Below are positions 35,860 to 43,818 of a DNA stretch of 64,000 nucleotides, piece after piece. How positions within the stretch are numbered: the first letter of the stretch is position 1; the number at the start of each line of letters is the position of its first letter. The notes beneath the pieces are model-generated. The model searched no databases and was not told where the DNA came from. It saw only the letters and a list, made by a program, of their open reading frames with translations. The DNA is from Edaphobacter lichenicola (GTDB taxonomy: Bacteria > Acidobacteriota > Terriglobia > Terriglobales > Acidobacteriaceae): assembly GCF_025264645.1 (NCBI RefSeq), contig NZ_CP073696.1:1302001-1366000 (forward strand), read 5' to 3'. The position numbers and the translations under genes were made by a program.

Positions 35860-37027
35860 AGAGATCGTTCACGAAACACGGCATGACCTGCCCTCCGGCC
35901 TGCGGCTTACGGCAGCCGACCGCCCAGGCATGGCGCAACCAGTCCCCGAGCGCGATATCCCGCAACAGCCGTGGGGCACCATCGCACTCGCCGTTACGAT
36001 TTTGCTCATGCTCCTCACCTCACTCTGGGATTGGAAGATGCGCACGCTCGAACTCATCCCAGGCGATCTCAGCAGAAGTACCGACCGCTGGGCGGAGCTG
36101 CGAAGGCAGGTGGATAAGCGCAACGTGCCAGTGGTCATCGTCGGCGACTCGCGCATCCTCTATGACAGCGACCTTGATCGCGCCACGCAACTCATCGGGG
36201 TTCGTCCGGTACAACTGGCGATTCCGGGTGCCAGCGGATTGCCCATCCTCGAGGACCTCGCCGACGATCCTCACTTCAAGGGCCTGGCCATTGTGGGCAT
36301 GTGCGAAACGCAATACTTCGATTTGACGGGCTCACGAGAGCAAAATGCGATCAAGCTGAGCCGCTGGGAATCGCCATCCGACCGCATATCCTTCCTCATC
36401 CATCGCGTGCTATCTCATGGCTTGGTAATGCTCGACGAAGACTATCGACTCAGCACTCTGGTCTTCCGCCTCGATAACGATTGGAGGCAAGGCGTGAGAG
36501 GTCCGCGTCAGGCCAATTGGAAGCCGCAGGAGACGGGCCCAGGCGGCCAAGTCTGGCTCTGGCGCAGAGTCGAACATGATCGACGCATGAGCGAACATAT
36601 GCGCGGTGTCTGGCTTCATAATTTTCCGTCCGAGCCGCTCGACGAGAAAACCATCCACACTGTCTCCGGCCGAACAAAGGTTGCGGTCGATAAGATCCGA
36701 GCTCGCGGGGGGGATGTCGTCTTTGTGCGTCCCCCTTCCGGGGGCGATCTGCGCGCAATAGAAGATAAACACATACCCCGAGCCAGGGGATGGGACGTAA
36801 TTCTAGCCACCGCGCACAGCAACGGTCTTCACATCGACGATCTTCCCGCAGCGCAGAATCTTACCTTGCCGGAAAGCGGCCATCTTACCCGTGCCTGTGC
36901 CACTGTCTTCACCGACGCGTATCTACGGAATCTGGTCGGCAAAACCCCCTTGCTTCACCTGCAATCAGGCGCGCCCCCGGCCCTCTCGACCAGCAATTGT
37001 GTGAAGCCCCCAACAGAGCTGCAATAA
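35834..37027 (+). CDS. Membrane-anchored SGNH-like (AlgJ/DltD-type) protein
   Basis: The 397-residue protein has one membrane segment at about residues 48-65 (GTIALAVTILLMLLTSLW), then an extracytoplasmic domain. VVIVGDSRILYDSD near 97-108 resembles block I of SGNH hydrolases (GDS), followed by IPGASGLPILEDL. A later DDLPAAQNLTLPESGHLT near 335-352 may supply the Asp/His part, as in AlgX/DltD-like proteins. Its start lies inside the MBOAT gene (26-bp overlap), indicating coupling; together they are probably an acetyl transporter and transferase for an exopolymer. Confidence 0.82.
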   Translation: MASSISNSEEIVHETRHDLPSGLRLTAADRPGMAQPVPERDIPQQPWGTIALAVTILLMLLTSLWDWKMRTLELIPGDLSRSTDRWAELRRQVDKRNVPVVIVGDSRILYDSDLDRATQLIGVRPVQLAIPGASGLPILEDLADDPHFKGLAIVGMCETQYFDLTGSREQNAIKLSRWESPSDRISFLIHRVLSHGLVMLDEDYRLSTLVFRLDNDWRQGVRGPRQANWKPQETGPGGQVWLWRRVEHDRRMSEHMRGVWLHNFPSEPLDEKTIHTVSGRTKVAVDKIRARGGDVVFVRPPSGGDLRAIEDKHIPRARGWDVILATAHSNGLHIDDLPAAQNLTLPESGHLTRACATVFTDAYLRNLVGKTPLLHLQSGAPPALSTSNCVKPPTELQ

Positions 37028-37346
37028 GTTGACTTCACCACTACAGCGTCGTTCGGTGGTAACAAGCAGCGTACAAACAGTGGAGAACAACCGGGCTCTC
37101 GCAGACTTCGAGGTCGCCTCGGATCGGTGTAGGAGCGTTTACTGGAAAATTCTCGGCTCTGAAGAGGAGGCGTGCGAACGTTCGTCCGTCATGAGAGCCG
37201 TTGCTACTTCGCAGAAAGGAAGCTGGTCATTGACTGGTCCGACTCTCGAATCTCCGTCCATGAATTCTCTCCATGCCTCTCCGTTGCTTCCCATATTCTC
37301 CGCAAAAAATCGGAGCGATGCGCTGGGCCGGAGCTACACTTAACTC
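37028..37346. other. Intergenic region, no gene seen
   Basis: 319 bp between the SGNH-like gene and pyrF. Overlapping short frames are present but none resembles a protein family, and no RNA or terminator stands out. Confidence 0.4.
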
Positions 37347-38087
37347 ATGGCCTCCTCCGACAGAAACCTCGATCCCAGGCAACGCCTCGCGGTGGCGCTG
37401 GACTATCCGGACGCCGAAGCCGCCCTTAGGCTCGTCGATAGCCTCGACAACACCTGCCAGTGGTTCAAAGTCGGCATGGAGCTCTACTACGCCGCCGGCA
37501 ATCACTTCGTGCATCTGCTTCGCAACCGCGGCTTCGACGTCTTCCTCGACCTAAAACTTTACGACATCCCCAACACCGTCGCCGGTGCTGTCCGCTCAGT
37601 CACGCAATCCGGAGCCAGCCTTCTCACCATCCACGCCAGCGGCGGCGCGGCCATGATGACCGCAGCAGCCGAAGCCGCCAAGGCTCCCGGCTCCCCTCGC
37701 CTCCTCGCCGTCACCGTCCTCACCAGCATGGACGCCACTGAACTAACCGGCATCGGCATCACCGCCTCCCCCGCCGACCAGGTCCTCCGCCTCGCAAAAC
37801 TCGCGAAACAATCCGGCATCGAAGGTATGGTCTGCTCTGCCGAAGAAGTCGCCGCCGTCCGCGCCGCCACCGGCCCCGAAACCCTCCTCGTCATCCCCGG
37901 AATTCGCCCCGCAGGCAGCGCCATCGGAGACCAGAAGCGCATCGCCACCCCCGCCGACGCCATCGCCAACGGAGCCTCCCTCCTCGTCGTCGGACGCCCC
38001 ATCACCCGCGCCACAGATCCCGCAGCCGCCACCCACGCCATCCTCACCGAGATCGAAGAGCAGCTAGCCTGCGGCTCAAAAAAATAG
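37347..38087 (+). CDS. pyrF: Orotidine 5'-phosphate decarboxylase
   Basis: PyrF makes UMP from OMP, the last step of pyrimidine synthesis. The 246-residue TIM barrel has QRLAVALDYPDAEAALRLVD at the start and FKVGMELYY. The catalytic charged network is in FDVFLDLKLYDIPNTVAGAV (DxKxxD) near 65-80, and the phosphate loop in LLVIPGIRPAG and ASLLVVGRPITRA. It is the compact form of the enzyme. The gene is convergent with the amidinotransferase-like gene across a terminator region. Confidence 0.95.
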   Translation: MASSDRNLDPRQRLAVALDYPDAEAALRLVDSLDNTCQWFKVGMELYYAAGNHFVHLLRNRGFDVFLDLKLYDIPNTVAGAVRSVTQSGASLLTIHASGGAAMMTAAAEAAKAPGSPRLLAVTVLTSMDATELTGIGITASPADQVLRLAKLAKQSGIEGMVCSAEEVAAVRAATGPETLLVIPGIRPAGSAIGDQKRIATPADAIANGASLLVVGRPITRATDPAAATHAILTEIEEQLACGSKK

Positions 38088-38114
38088 TTGGAAATCGTGG
38101 CGTATCTTTCGCAC

Positions 38115-38144
38115 AAAAAAAACGTGGTGCCGAAGCACCACGTT
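38115..38144 (-). terminator. Terminator with UUCG tetraloop for the amidinotransferase-like gene
   Basis: On the minus strand AACGTGGTGC-TTCG-GCACCACGTT forms a perfect 10-bp stem closed by a C(UUCG)G tetraloop, followed by TTTTTT. It lies 115 bp beyond the stop of the minus gene at 38259. On the plus strand the tail is weak, so its use for pyrF is doubtful. Confidence 0.85.
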
Positions 38145-38227
38145 TACCACGCATAACACCACAAACTCACCACGTTTTGAACCACGTTTTTCGCAAAAAC
38201 CCCTGCAAAAACACGCTTTCACCACGC
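38135..38227. repeat. CACG-rich degenerate repeat tract before the terminator
   Basis: Seven or so copies of (A)CCACG or ACACG spaced by T/A-rich 8-20 bp (for example CACCACGTTT, TACCACGC, CTCACCACGTTTTG, AACCACGTTTTT, TTCACCACGCC) fill the 3' untranslated segment between the minus-strand stop and the UUCG terminator. The last unit forms one arm of that terminator. The function is unknown. Confidence 0.6.
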
Positions 38228-38258
38228 CAGAAAAAATCCGCAATCCAGCACCGGAAAT

Positions 38259-39167
38259 CTAGAACCGGTTCACCAGATCCGAGCCAACCATCATGTCCGA
38301 ATCACTCAATCGAAGTGCCAGCGACTTCGCCGAACCGCCTCCACGCTGGAACTCACTCAACTGCAGCTCCGTGACCTCAAACCCGCGCTCCGCAAGCCTT
38401 TGAGCAAGATTGGTCTCCACAACTCCCATTAAAATATCCTGCCCAACATTGATCACATTGCAGCCAAACTGCGTAGCCTCTAACTCACTCAAAGCAATCC
38501 GCTGATCCGTGCCGTACGCCGCTTCAATCTTCGCCAGCGAAGCCGCATCGAACGCCCCCGGAAAGTACATCAAATACCCTCCGCTCAACGGCGCAAAGCA
38601 AAGATCCAGATGATAAAACCGTGGATCCACAAGGTGCAGCGAGGTCACCGGCGTGTGCCATGCATCGGCCACATGCCGATGGCTATGCCTGCAGGTCCTG
38701 ACCCCATGCGCTGCCCACAGGTGGCCGCCATTCGCGTCAAACAGCGCATCCCCTTCACCCTCAAACGAGGTCTCCCGCGGCGTCTCCCACAGCAGAAAAC
38801 CCGCGTCCTGCAACCACTTTCGCAGATGCTTCTCCTCCGTCTGCCGCTGCGGATGAGCAAAACTCGAAACCGCCGCCAACCCATGTTGCACCACCGCCGT
38901 ATGTGCCACAAACACCATATCCGGCGAGCCCTCACGCGCATGAAGCAGACGAACATCCGCAACCCGCTGCAGCTGGCGATACAGATTCTTCCACTGCATA
39001 AACGCCGCATCCCGCGACGGCTGATGAAGATTTCCCGCCATCCACGGGTTTATGACGTAGTCCACGTCATAAAACTCCGGCGGACACATCAGATAAGTCG
39101 GGCGATTGAAGTGTGGGAGCGAAGCAAAGCTGAAAGGGGAGGTCGATGCAGAAGCGGTGGTTATCAT
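38259..39167 (-). CDS. Amidinotransferase / dimethylarginine dimethylaminohydrolase-like protein
   Basis: The 302-residue protein is of the guanidine-modifying (pentein) superfamily. Seen are LMCPPEFYDVDYVINPWMAG near the N-terminus, the catalytic His region FYHLDLCFAPLSGGYLMYFP near 210 and the nucleophile Cys in ATQFGCNVINVG near 250. It probably hydrolyses arginine, a methylarginine or a related guanidine; family members also include ornithine- or citrulline-forming enzymes. ATG 39167 begins MITTASASTSPFSFASLPHF; a longer open frame to 39332 lacks family similarity. Transcription probably ends at the UUCG terminator at 38115-38144. Confidence 0.85.
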   Translation of the reverse strand: MITTASASTSPFSFASLPHFNRPTYLMCPPEFYDVDYVINPWMAGNLHQPSRDAAFMQWKNLYRQLQRVADVRLLHAREGSPDMVFVAHTAVVQHGLAAVSSFAHPQRQTEEKHLRKWLQDAGFLLWETPRETSFEGEGDALFDANGGHLWAAHGVRTCRHSHRHVADAWHTPVTSLHLVDPRFYHLDLCFAPLSGGYLMYFPGAFDAASLAKIEAAYGTDQRIALSELEATQFGCNVINVGQDILMGVVETNLAQRLAERGFEVTELQLSEFQRGGGSAKSLALRLSDSDMMVGSDLVNRF

Positions 39168-39370
39168 AAAAACTTGGTTCCTACTTTCCAGCGTAGAGTC
39201 TGCCCCTCCCGAATAACGATCGTCAAGTCTTTGTCTGTAAATTATCTGTACAACTTTGGTGCACAATTCGTAACGGAGCCAGTAGCGTTTCAATACCCAT
39301 AAATACACGTCCGCACGCGACAAAGAGCCCACAAGGGGCTCTTTATCCTGTATATCTGAACCGAATCAGC

Positions 39371-39550
39371 TTAAAGCTTTTCGTGAAAATCGCACGCCGA
39401 GCAGGAGATATACACGCCACCAGGAACATTGCGCTCACGGTCCTTAACGCGCTTGACGATGCGGGTTGGTTTGGAGCACTTCGGGCAATCGGTGCTCTTG
39501 TTAGTATCCATGACCTTCTTACGGTCGCCGGTCTTGGCAATCTTCGCCAT
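39371..39550 (-). CDS. Small zinc-ribbon protein (59 residues)
   Basis: The short gene starts MAKIAKTGDRKKVMDTNKST and ends ISCSACDFHEKL. Two cysteine pairs, CPKC (22 and 25) and CSAC (50 and 53), form a rubredoxin-like zinc ribbon; the protein is very basic otherwise. It may bind nucleic acid or the ribosome, but no specific family is certain. The protein-like composition, metal-binding pattern and clean start and stop support a real gene. Confidence 0.75.
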   Translation of the reverse strand: MAKIAKTGDRKKVMDTNKSTDCPKCSKPTRIVKRVKDRERNVPGGVYISCSACDFHEKL

Positions 39551-39764
39551 AATCCTTGATCTCCCTCATACAAACGTTGATACGAATCTCGTTACAAATA
39601 TCTCGGCCCGAGCAGTTGACGTTTTCCTACGCTGCCGCCCTCGCGGGCAAGCAGAATCGAAACATCCGGAACTTCTCGTATTGATCTTCCGGGACGGGCC
39701 GCGGCGGGAATCGGAGGAGAAGAACTGCGATCGAGGCTCTCTATAAGTCTACACGACTGCGGCT

Positions 39765-40886
39765 CTACAGTGGGTGCATCTGCGCGAGGTTGCTAGGAGG
39801 TGGCTGCGAGGAAGGGGACGTCGATGGAGACGATGGAGCCGATCCACTCTTCGTATCGGTCGGAAACTGGACTTTGTTATTGGTACTTCCCGCAGATGCT
39901 GCCTCACCCGGTTTCAGCAACGTCGGCGGTGAACTGGCCTTTTCCGTTCCGTCTGTCGCCTTGTCGCCCATAGCGACCTCACGCGTAGGCTCCGGTGTGT
40001 TGTAACCGCCCATCTCATCTTTGTCGTGAATCTCGATAGGCTTTCCCAACGCCGCAATCTCGACGATTACAACTCGATCCCCGCTAAATCGCACAAAACG
40101 GATAGTTTGTGGAACGTGGCCATAGATCCACTCCTCGTAACGCCCTCCGCTCGGATCACCGCTCGGTTGATCCCTCAGCTTGTTCTCCGGAGCGCCCAGC
40201 GCAGCCAGTACCATCCGGTGATTCATCCCTACCAGAACGTCATGCGCCGCAATCGCCTCCTTCAACATGGGTGGAAGCGTGTCAGCATAAGCCTGTTCCG
40301 TCGTCTTTACCCCAAAGTCGATCACCGGCTCCAGCAGCGCCTTCACCTCGGGCGCGGAGATCTCCGGCACGTGCCCTTCAAACAGAAGCGTAATGCGCGA
40401 CCCACTCGCTCGATCGTCGGTCGTCTGAGCTACGGGATTGTCGTTGATCTGCACGTGACGCAGAAAACGATGCTTCAGATATGGCCCGCCGTTGAGGTCC
40501 AGAATGATGCGATCCGGTTTGATCTCCATCGCAGTGATGATGACGCGATCGCCTACATCAGCCGCCTGACCCTTCTGATAAATGATTTTTTTGTACTCAT
40601 CCGGCCCCGGAGTCAGCGGACCATTTGCACGAAGCACCACGTTCGGACTCACTGGCAATGCGCGATGTGCGAAGCCTTGCTCCGCTTCGAGATTTCGAAC
40701 TAACTCGCGACGTCCGCGCTCCGTCAGAGGAGTATCCGCAAGCGGAACATGAGTCGGTGAAAAATTAGTAGCGATATCCGCAGTCGCCGACTTCTCACCA
40801 ACCACGAAGACTTGGGCGTGAACCGCCGTAAAGGATATGGCCAGCAGGCCCGAAAGCAGCGTCGATCTGTAGAGAGTCAGTGCCAT
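39765..40886 (-). CDS. Secreted protein of unknown function with BamE-like segment
   Basis: The 373-residue protein has signal peptide MALTLYRSTLLSGLLAISFT (cleavage near VHAQ). The middle has LLEPVIDFGVKTTEQAYADT and then HDVLVGMNHRMVLAALGAPE followed by YEEWIYGHVPQTIRFVRFSG, reminiscent of SmpA/BamE-like small domains (about 215-275). The C-terminal 90 residues are low-complexity Ser/Pro/Thr. Its role is unknown; a cell-envelope location is probable. Confidence 0.72.
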   Translation of the reverse strand: MALTLYRSTLLSGLLAISFTAVHAQVFVVGEKSATADIATNFSPTHVPLADTPLTERGRRELVRNLEAEQGFAHRALPVSPNVVLRANGPLTPGPDEYKKIIYQKGQAADVGDRVIITAMEIKPDRIILDLNGGPYLKHRFLRHVQINDNPVAQTTDDRASGSRITLLFEGHVPEISAPEVKALLEPVIDFGVKTTEQAYADTLPPMLKEAIAAHDVLVGMNHRMVLAALGAPENKLRDQPSGDPSGGRYEEWIYGHVPQTIRFVRFSGDRVVIVEIAALGKPIEIHDKDEMGGYNTPEPTREVAMGDKATDGTEKASSPPTLLKPGEAASAGSTNNKVQFPTDTKSGSAPSSPSTSPSSQPPPSNLAQMHPL

Positions 40887-41049
40887 CGAAGCACCTCAGA
40901 TACAGACAAGCTTGCGCCTTCTCTTCCCTTTTTACAAGTGGTTATAGACGAAGCGTTACAAGTGGCTATCAGAGAAATTTCGACGAGACTAAAAACAACC
41001 AGCGGAACCCTTCCCTGCCTGGAAAAGTATCCCCGGGAAGATCCAGTAA

Positions 41050-42039
41050 CTAAAGTTTAGGCTCCTCGCCTACCGACCGGCTCTGTGGAGTTACCGGCAA
41101 AATCTGTACCAACGAACTAGCCGGTGCGGGCCTCGCCTGCTGCTCCATCGCCACATGGGCTGCCGGAGGCTGCACCTCGGTCGCGTACCCTCCGGCAACG
41201 ATCGGTCGATACGTATAGTCCCACGCATAATCACGTGTGATGCGCACCAGAACAGCAACTCCAATGAGCAGGACAACCGCTGTAAATAGAGCCCCTTCCG
41301 GCCCATAGTCTCCCCCGGTCAGCCAGAGGCGCCCAAATGTACGAGTCTGCACAACAGAGGCAAAGTTACTGATTCCGCTGATGGGAAGCCCAAACAGGAT
41401 TCCCGTGCAAGCGTTCCATGCAAAGTGCAGACCCCACCCCATCCACAACCCGTGTGTACGCAACCATGCAACCGACAGGAGCAGACCCGCCAGCATCGTT
41501 ACTAGCACACTCGTCCAAGTAGCTCCAGAGTTGAACATATGTCCAAACCCAAAGAGCAGCGACATTCCTATCGTTGCCGCAACCGGGCCGACCGCTTCAA
41601 TCAGGCGGCGATACGCGTATCCCCGAAACGCAACCTCTTCAGCAAGAGCAGCCACCGCCAGCGTCACCAGGTTCAAAAGCAGAAGCCACACGGCCCGCGG
41701 CTGCGTCCACAGATGCACGTACAACGTGCCACCCAGCGCCATGGGAAGCACGGCCAGCACGACCATGCCCCAACCAACGGCAACACCAAGCGTCCACTCC
41801 CGGCGCGCCGTCGCTCGCTTCGGAAGACCCAGCACCTCGCGAAGAGAAGAGTGCCGCTTCGCAATCGCCTGCAGAATCGAAAATCCGACCGCCAGCAAAA
41901 AGAGAAGAAATAGTGCGGCAAGCAGTGGTTGTGAGGCGTCGAGACCAAATCGTTCCGACAACCCGCGAGCAGCGCGTCCAGCCAGAACATCCGAGGCCAG
42001 TACCCAGGCCACAGATGTTACGAAGAGCGCCACTTGCAT
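41050..42039 (-). CDS. CPBP family intramembrane glutamic endopeptidase
   Basis: About 329 residues from ATG 42039, or 349 from a TTG at 42099. There are around eight hydrophobic segments. The three CPBP/Abi motifs are present: EEVAFRGYAYRRL near residue 143, FGFGHMFNSGATW near 175 and LHFAWNACTG near 220, giving the catalytic glutamates and histidines. Family members process prenylated proteins or peptides in the membrane, or act in bacteriocin immunity. It follows accA on the same strand with a short gap. Confidence 0.87.
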   Translation of the reverse strand: MQVALFVTSVAWVLASDVLAGRAARGLSERFGLDASQPLLAALFLLFLLAVGFSILQAIAKRHSSLREVLGLPKRATARREWTLGVAVGWGMVVLAVLPMALGGTLYVHLWTQPRAVWLLLLNLVTLAVAALAEEVAFRGYAYRRLIEAVGPVAATIGMSLLFGFGHMFNSGATWTSVLVTMLAGLLLSVAWLRTHGLWMGWGLHFAWNACTGILFGLPISGISNFASVVQTRTFGRLWLTGGDYGPEGALFTAVVLLIGVAVLVRITRDYAWDYTYRPIVAGGYATEVQPPAAHVAMEQQARPAPASSLVQILPVTPQSRSVGEEPKL

Positions 42040-42116
42040 CGTGCGCTCAGAGCGGCCTGAGTATGTCGTATTGAACGCCTGCAACGGTACCTGCTCCAAA
42101 GTTTGGTAGAATACCG

Positions 42117-42974
42117 CTAAGCGGTAGTGTAAAACTGCGCGATGTTTCGAAACTTGTTGTAACGCTGCTCCAGCAACTCCGCTACAGGCAACCCCCGAAG
42201 ATTGGCGAGATGGTACTGCAGTCTTTCATCCACCAAAACCATTGCTCCCACGGGGTCGTTCTGCGTCCCGCCCTTCGGCTCTGCCAGCACCTCGTCAACA
42301 CAGCCAAGTAACTTCACGTCCCCGGCGGTGTACTTCAGGGCAGCTGCTGCCTGCTGTTTTTTGCTGGCGTCCTTCCACATAATGGAAGCGCAAGCCTCAG
42401 GAGAAATCACTGAGTAGATCGCATTTTCGAGCATCAGAACGCGATCCGCAACGGCTAGTGCCAGTGCCCCACCCGAACCGCCCTCCCCGGTGATGGTGGC
42501 GATCGTAGGAACACGCAGCCGCGACATCTCCAGCAAATTCCTTGCGATCGCCTCCGCTTGACCACGCTCTTCGGCGCCGATTCCCGGGTAAGCACCTGCG
42601 AGATCCATGAATGTAAACACCGGACGGCCAAACTTCTCTGCAATCTTCATCGCCCGCAGGGCCTTGCGATATCCTTCCGGGTCAGGGCTGCCAAACTTGC
42701 GTGCCACCCGCTCTTTCAGTGTGCGACCCTTCAAGTTACCGACAACCATGACAGGTTCGCCGTGAAACGATGCCATTCCACAGCTCATCGCCGCGTCGTC
42801 GCCAAAGGCACGGTCACCATGAATCTCGCTGAAGTCCGTAAATAATGCTTCGATGAAGTCCATCGGGTAGGGGCGCTGTGGGTGCCGCGCAAGCTCCGTC
42901 TTCGTCCACGCTTCGGGAGTTGGTGCGGACACTGCCTGGGCGTGCGCTGATCTGACTGTTTCGTGTTCTGCCAT
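42117..42974 (-). CDS. accA: Acetyl-CoA carboxylase carboxyltransferase subunit alpha
   Basis: AccA transfers the carboxyl group from biotin to acetyl-CoA in fatty acid synthesis. The 285-residue protein has RHPQRPYPMDFIEALFTDFS, GDAAMSCGMASFHGEPVMV-type strands (GDDAAMSCG here), MDLAGAYPGIGAEERGQAEA and ATITGEGGSGGALALAVADR, followed by YSVISPEACASIMWKD. It is about 35 residues shorter at the N-terminus than typical AccA, lacking the leading helix. AccD is not in the window. The start ATG 42974 fits the sequence. Confidence 0.95.
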   Translation of the reverse strand: MAEHETVRSAHAQAVSAPTPEAWTKTELARHPQRPYPMDFIEALFTDFSEIHGDRAFGDDAAMSCGMASFHGEPVMVVGNLKGRTLKERVARKFGSPDPEGYRKALRAMKIAEKFGRPVFTFMDLAGAYPGIGAEERGQAEAIARNLLEMSRLRVPTIATITGEGGSGGALALAVADRVLMLENAIYSVISPEACASIMWKDASKKQQAAAALKYTAGDVKLLGCVDEVLAEPKGGTQNDPVGAMVLVDERLQYHLANLRGLPVAELLEQRYNKFRNIAQFYTTA

Positions 42975-43154
42975 GGTATATGGATACTTCTTTACTCTCT
43001 ATCGATTGTATGCGATGAACGCTGCAACCGCAGACTCAGGCCCTCCTAATAACGACGAACCCACCGTTCGCGCACAAGCATCAAACGTTGAGTCGTACGG
43101 ATCTGCTCTGCCCGTCCGTAAGAGAAGGAATCAATTGAGAGGTAGTTCACAAAG

Positions 43155-43760
43155 GTGCTTCTAAAGATTTGCGAAGTTGGAAATCCCGTCCTTCGAAGAG
43201 TAGCTCGGCAACTCACACCAGCCGAGATCGCGACCAATCAGATACAGAGCCTGATCGAGCACATGCGGGACACCATGCGAGACGCGCCAGGAGTAGGTCT
43301 TGCTGCTCCTCAAATTGGCGAATCGCTTCAGATCGTCGTCATCGAAGACAAAGTTGAATACCACAAAGGACTGACAGAAGCACAGCTGGCGGAGCGACAA
43401 AGAAAGCCCGTTGACTTTCATGTCATCATCAATCCGAAGATCGAGCTTCTCCCCTCGCCGGTTGCTCTGTTCTTCGAAGGTTGTCTCAGCATCCCTCGTC
43501 TTATGGCCGAAGTTCCAAGGCCGTTGTCTGTCCGAGTGACCTGTCTCAACGAACGTGCCGAACCGCAGACGATCACTGCACACGGATGGTATGCGCGCAT
43601 CCTTCAGCACGAGATCGATCACTTGAACGGCAGGCTTTACACCGATCTCATGCAGCCCCACACCCTCACAACAATCGAAAACTACCAGCGTCGTCTAATG
43701 AATGCGCCTTCGACTGTACCCGAGCCGAAAGCCGGCCAAAATCTCCAGGACTACGAGTAG
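43155..43760 (+). CDS. def: Peptide deformylase
   Basis: The enzyme removes the N-formyl group from nascent proteins. The 201-residue protein carries all three motifs: GVGLAAPQIG near 53-62, EGCLSIPRL near 111 (metal Cys) and QHEIDHLNG near 156 (two metal His and the catalytic Glu). The start is GTG 43155 (LLKICEVGNPVLRRVARQL); no strong ribosome binding site is seen. fmt does not follow; dnaE is convergent, separated by a strong hairpin at 43777-43812. Confidence 0.95.
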   Translation: MLLKICEVGNPVLRRVARQLTPAEIATNQIQSLIEHMRDTMRDAPGVGLAAPQIGESLQIVVIEDKVEYHKGLTEAQLAERQRKPVDFHVIINPKIELLPSPVALFFEGCLSIPRLMAEVPRPLSVRVTCLNERAEPQTITAHGWYARILQHEIDHLNGRLYTDLMQPHTLTTIENYQRRLMNAPSTVPEPKAGQNLQDYE

Positions 43761-43776
43761 ACAATCTGGATCGAAA

Positions 43777-43812
43777 CGAATGGTTCACCTGATCGGAAGG
43801 GTGAACCATTCG
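43777..43812. terminator. Bidirectional terminator-like hairpin between def and dnaE
   Basis: CGAATGGTTCACC (43777-43789) and GGTGAACCATTCG (43800-43812) form a perfect 13-bp stem with a 10-nt loop between two convergent genes. No T-run follows on either strand, so it may work with Rho or only protect 3' ends. Confidence 0.65.
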
Positions 43813-43818
43813 CGCGCA

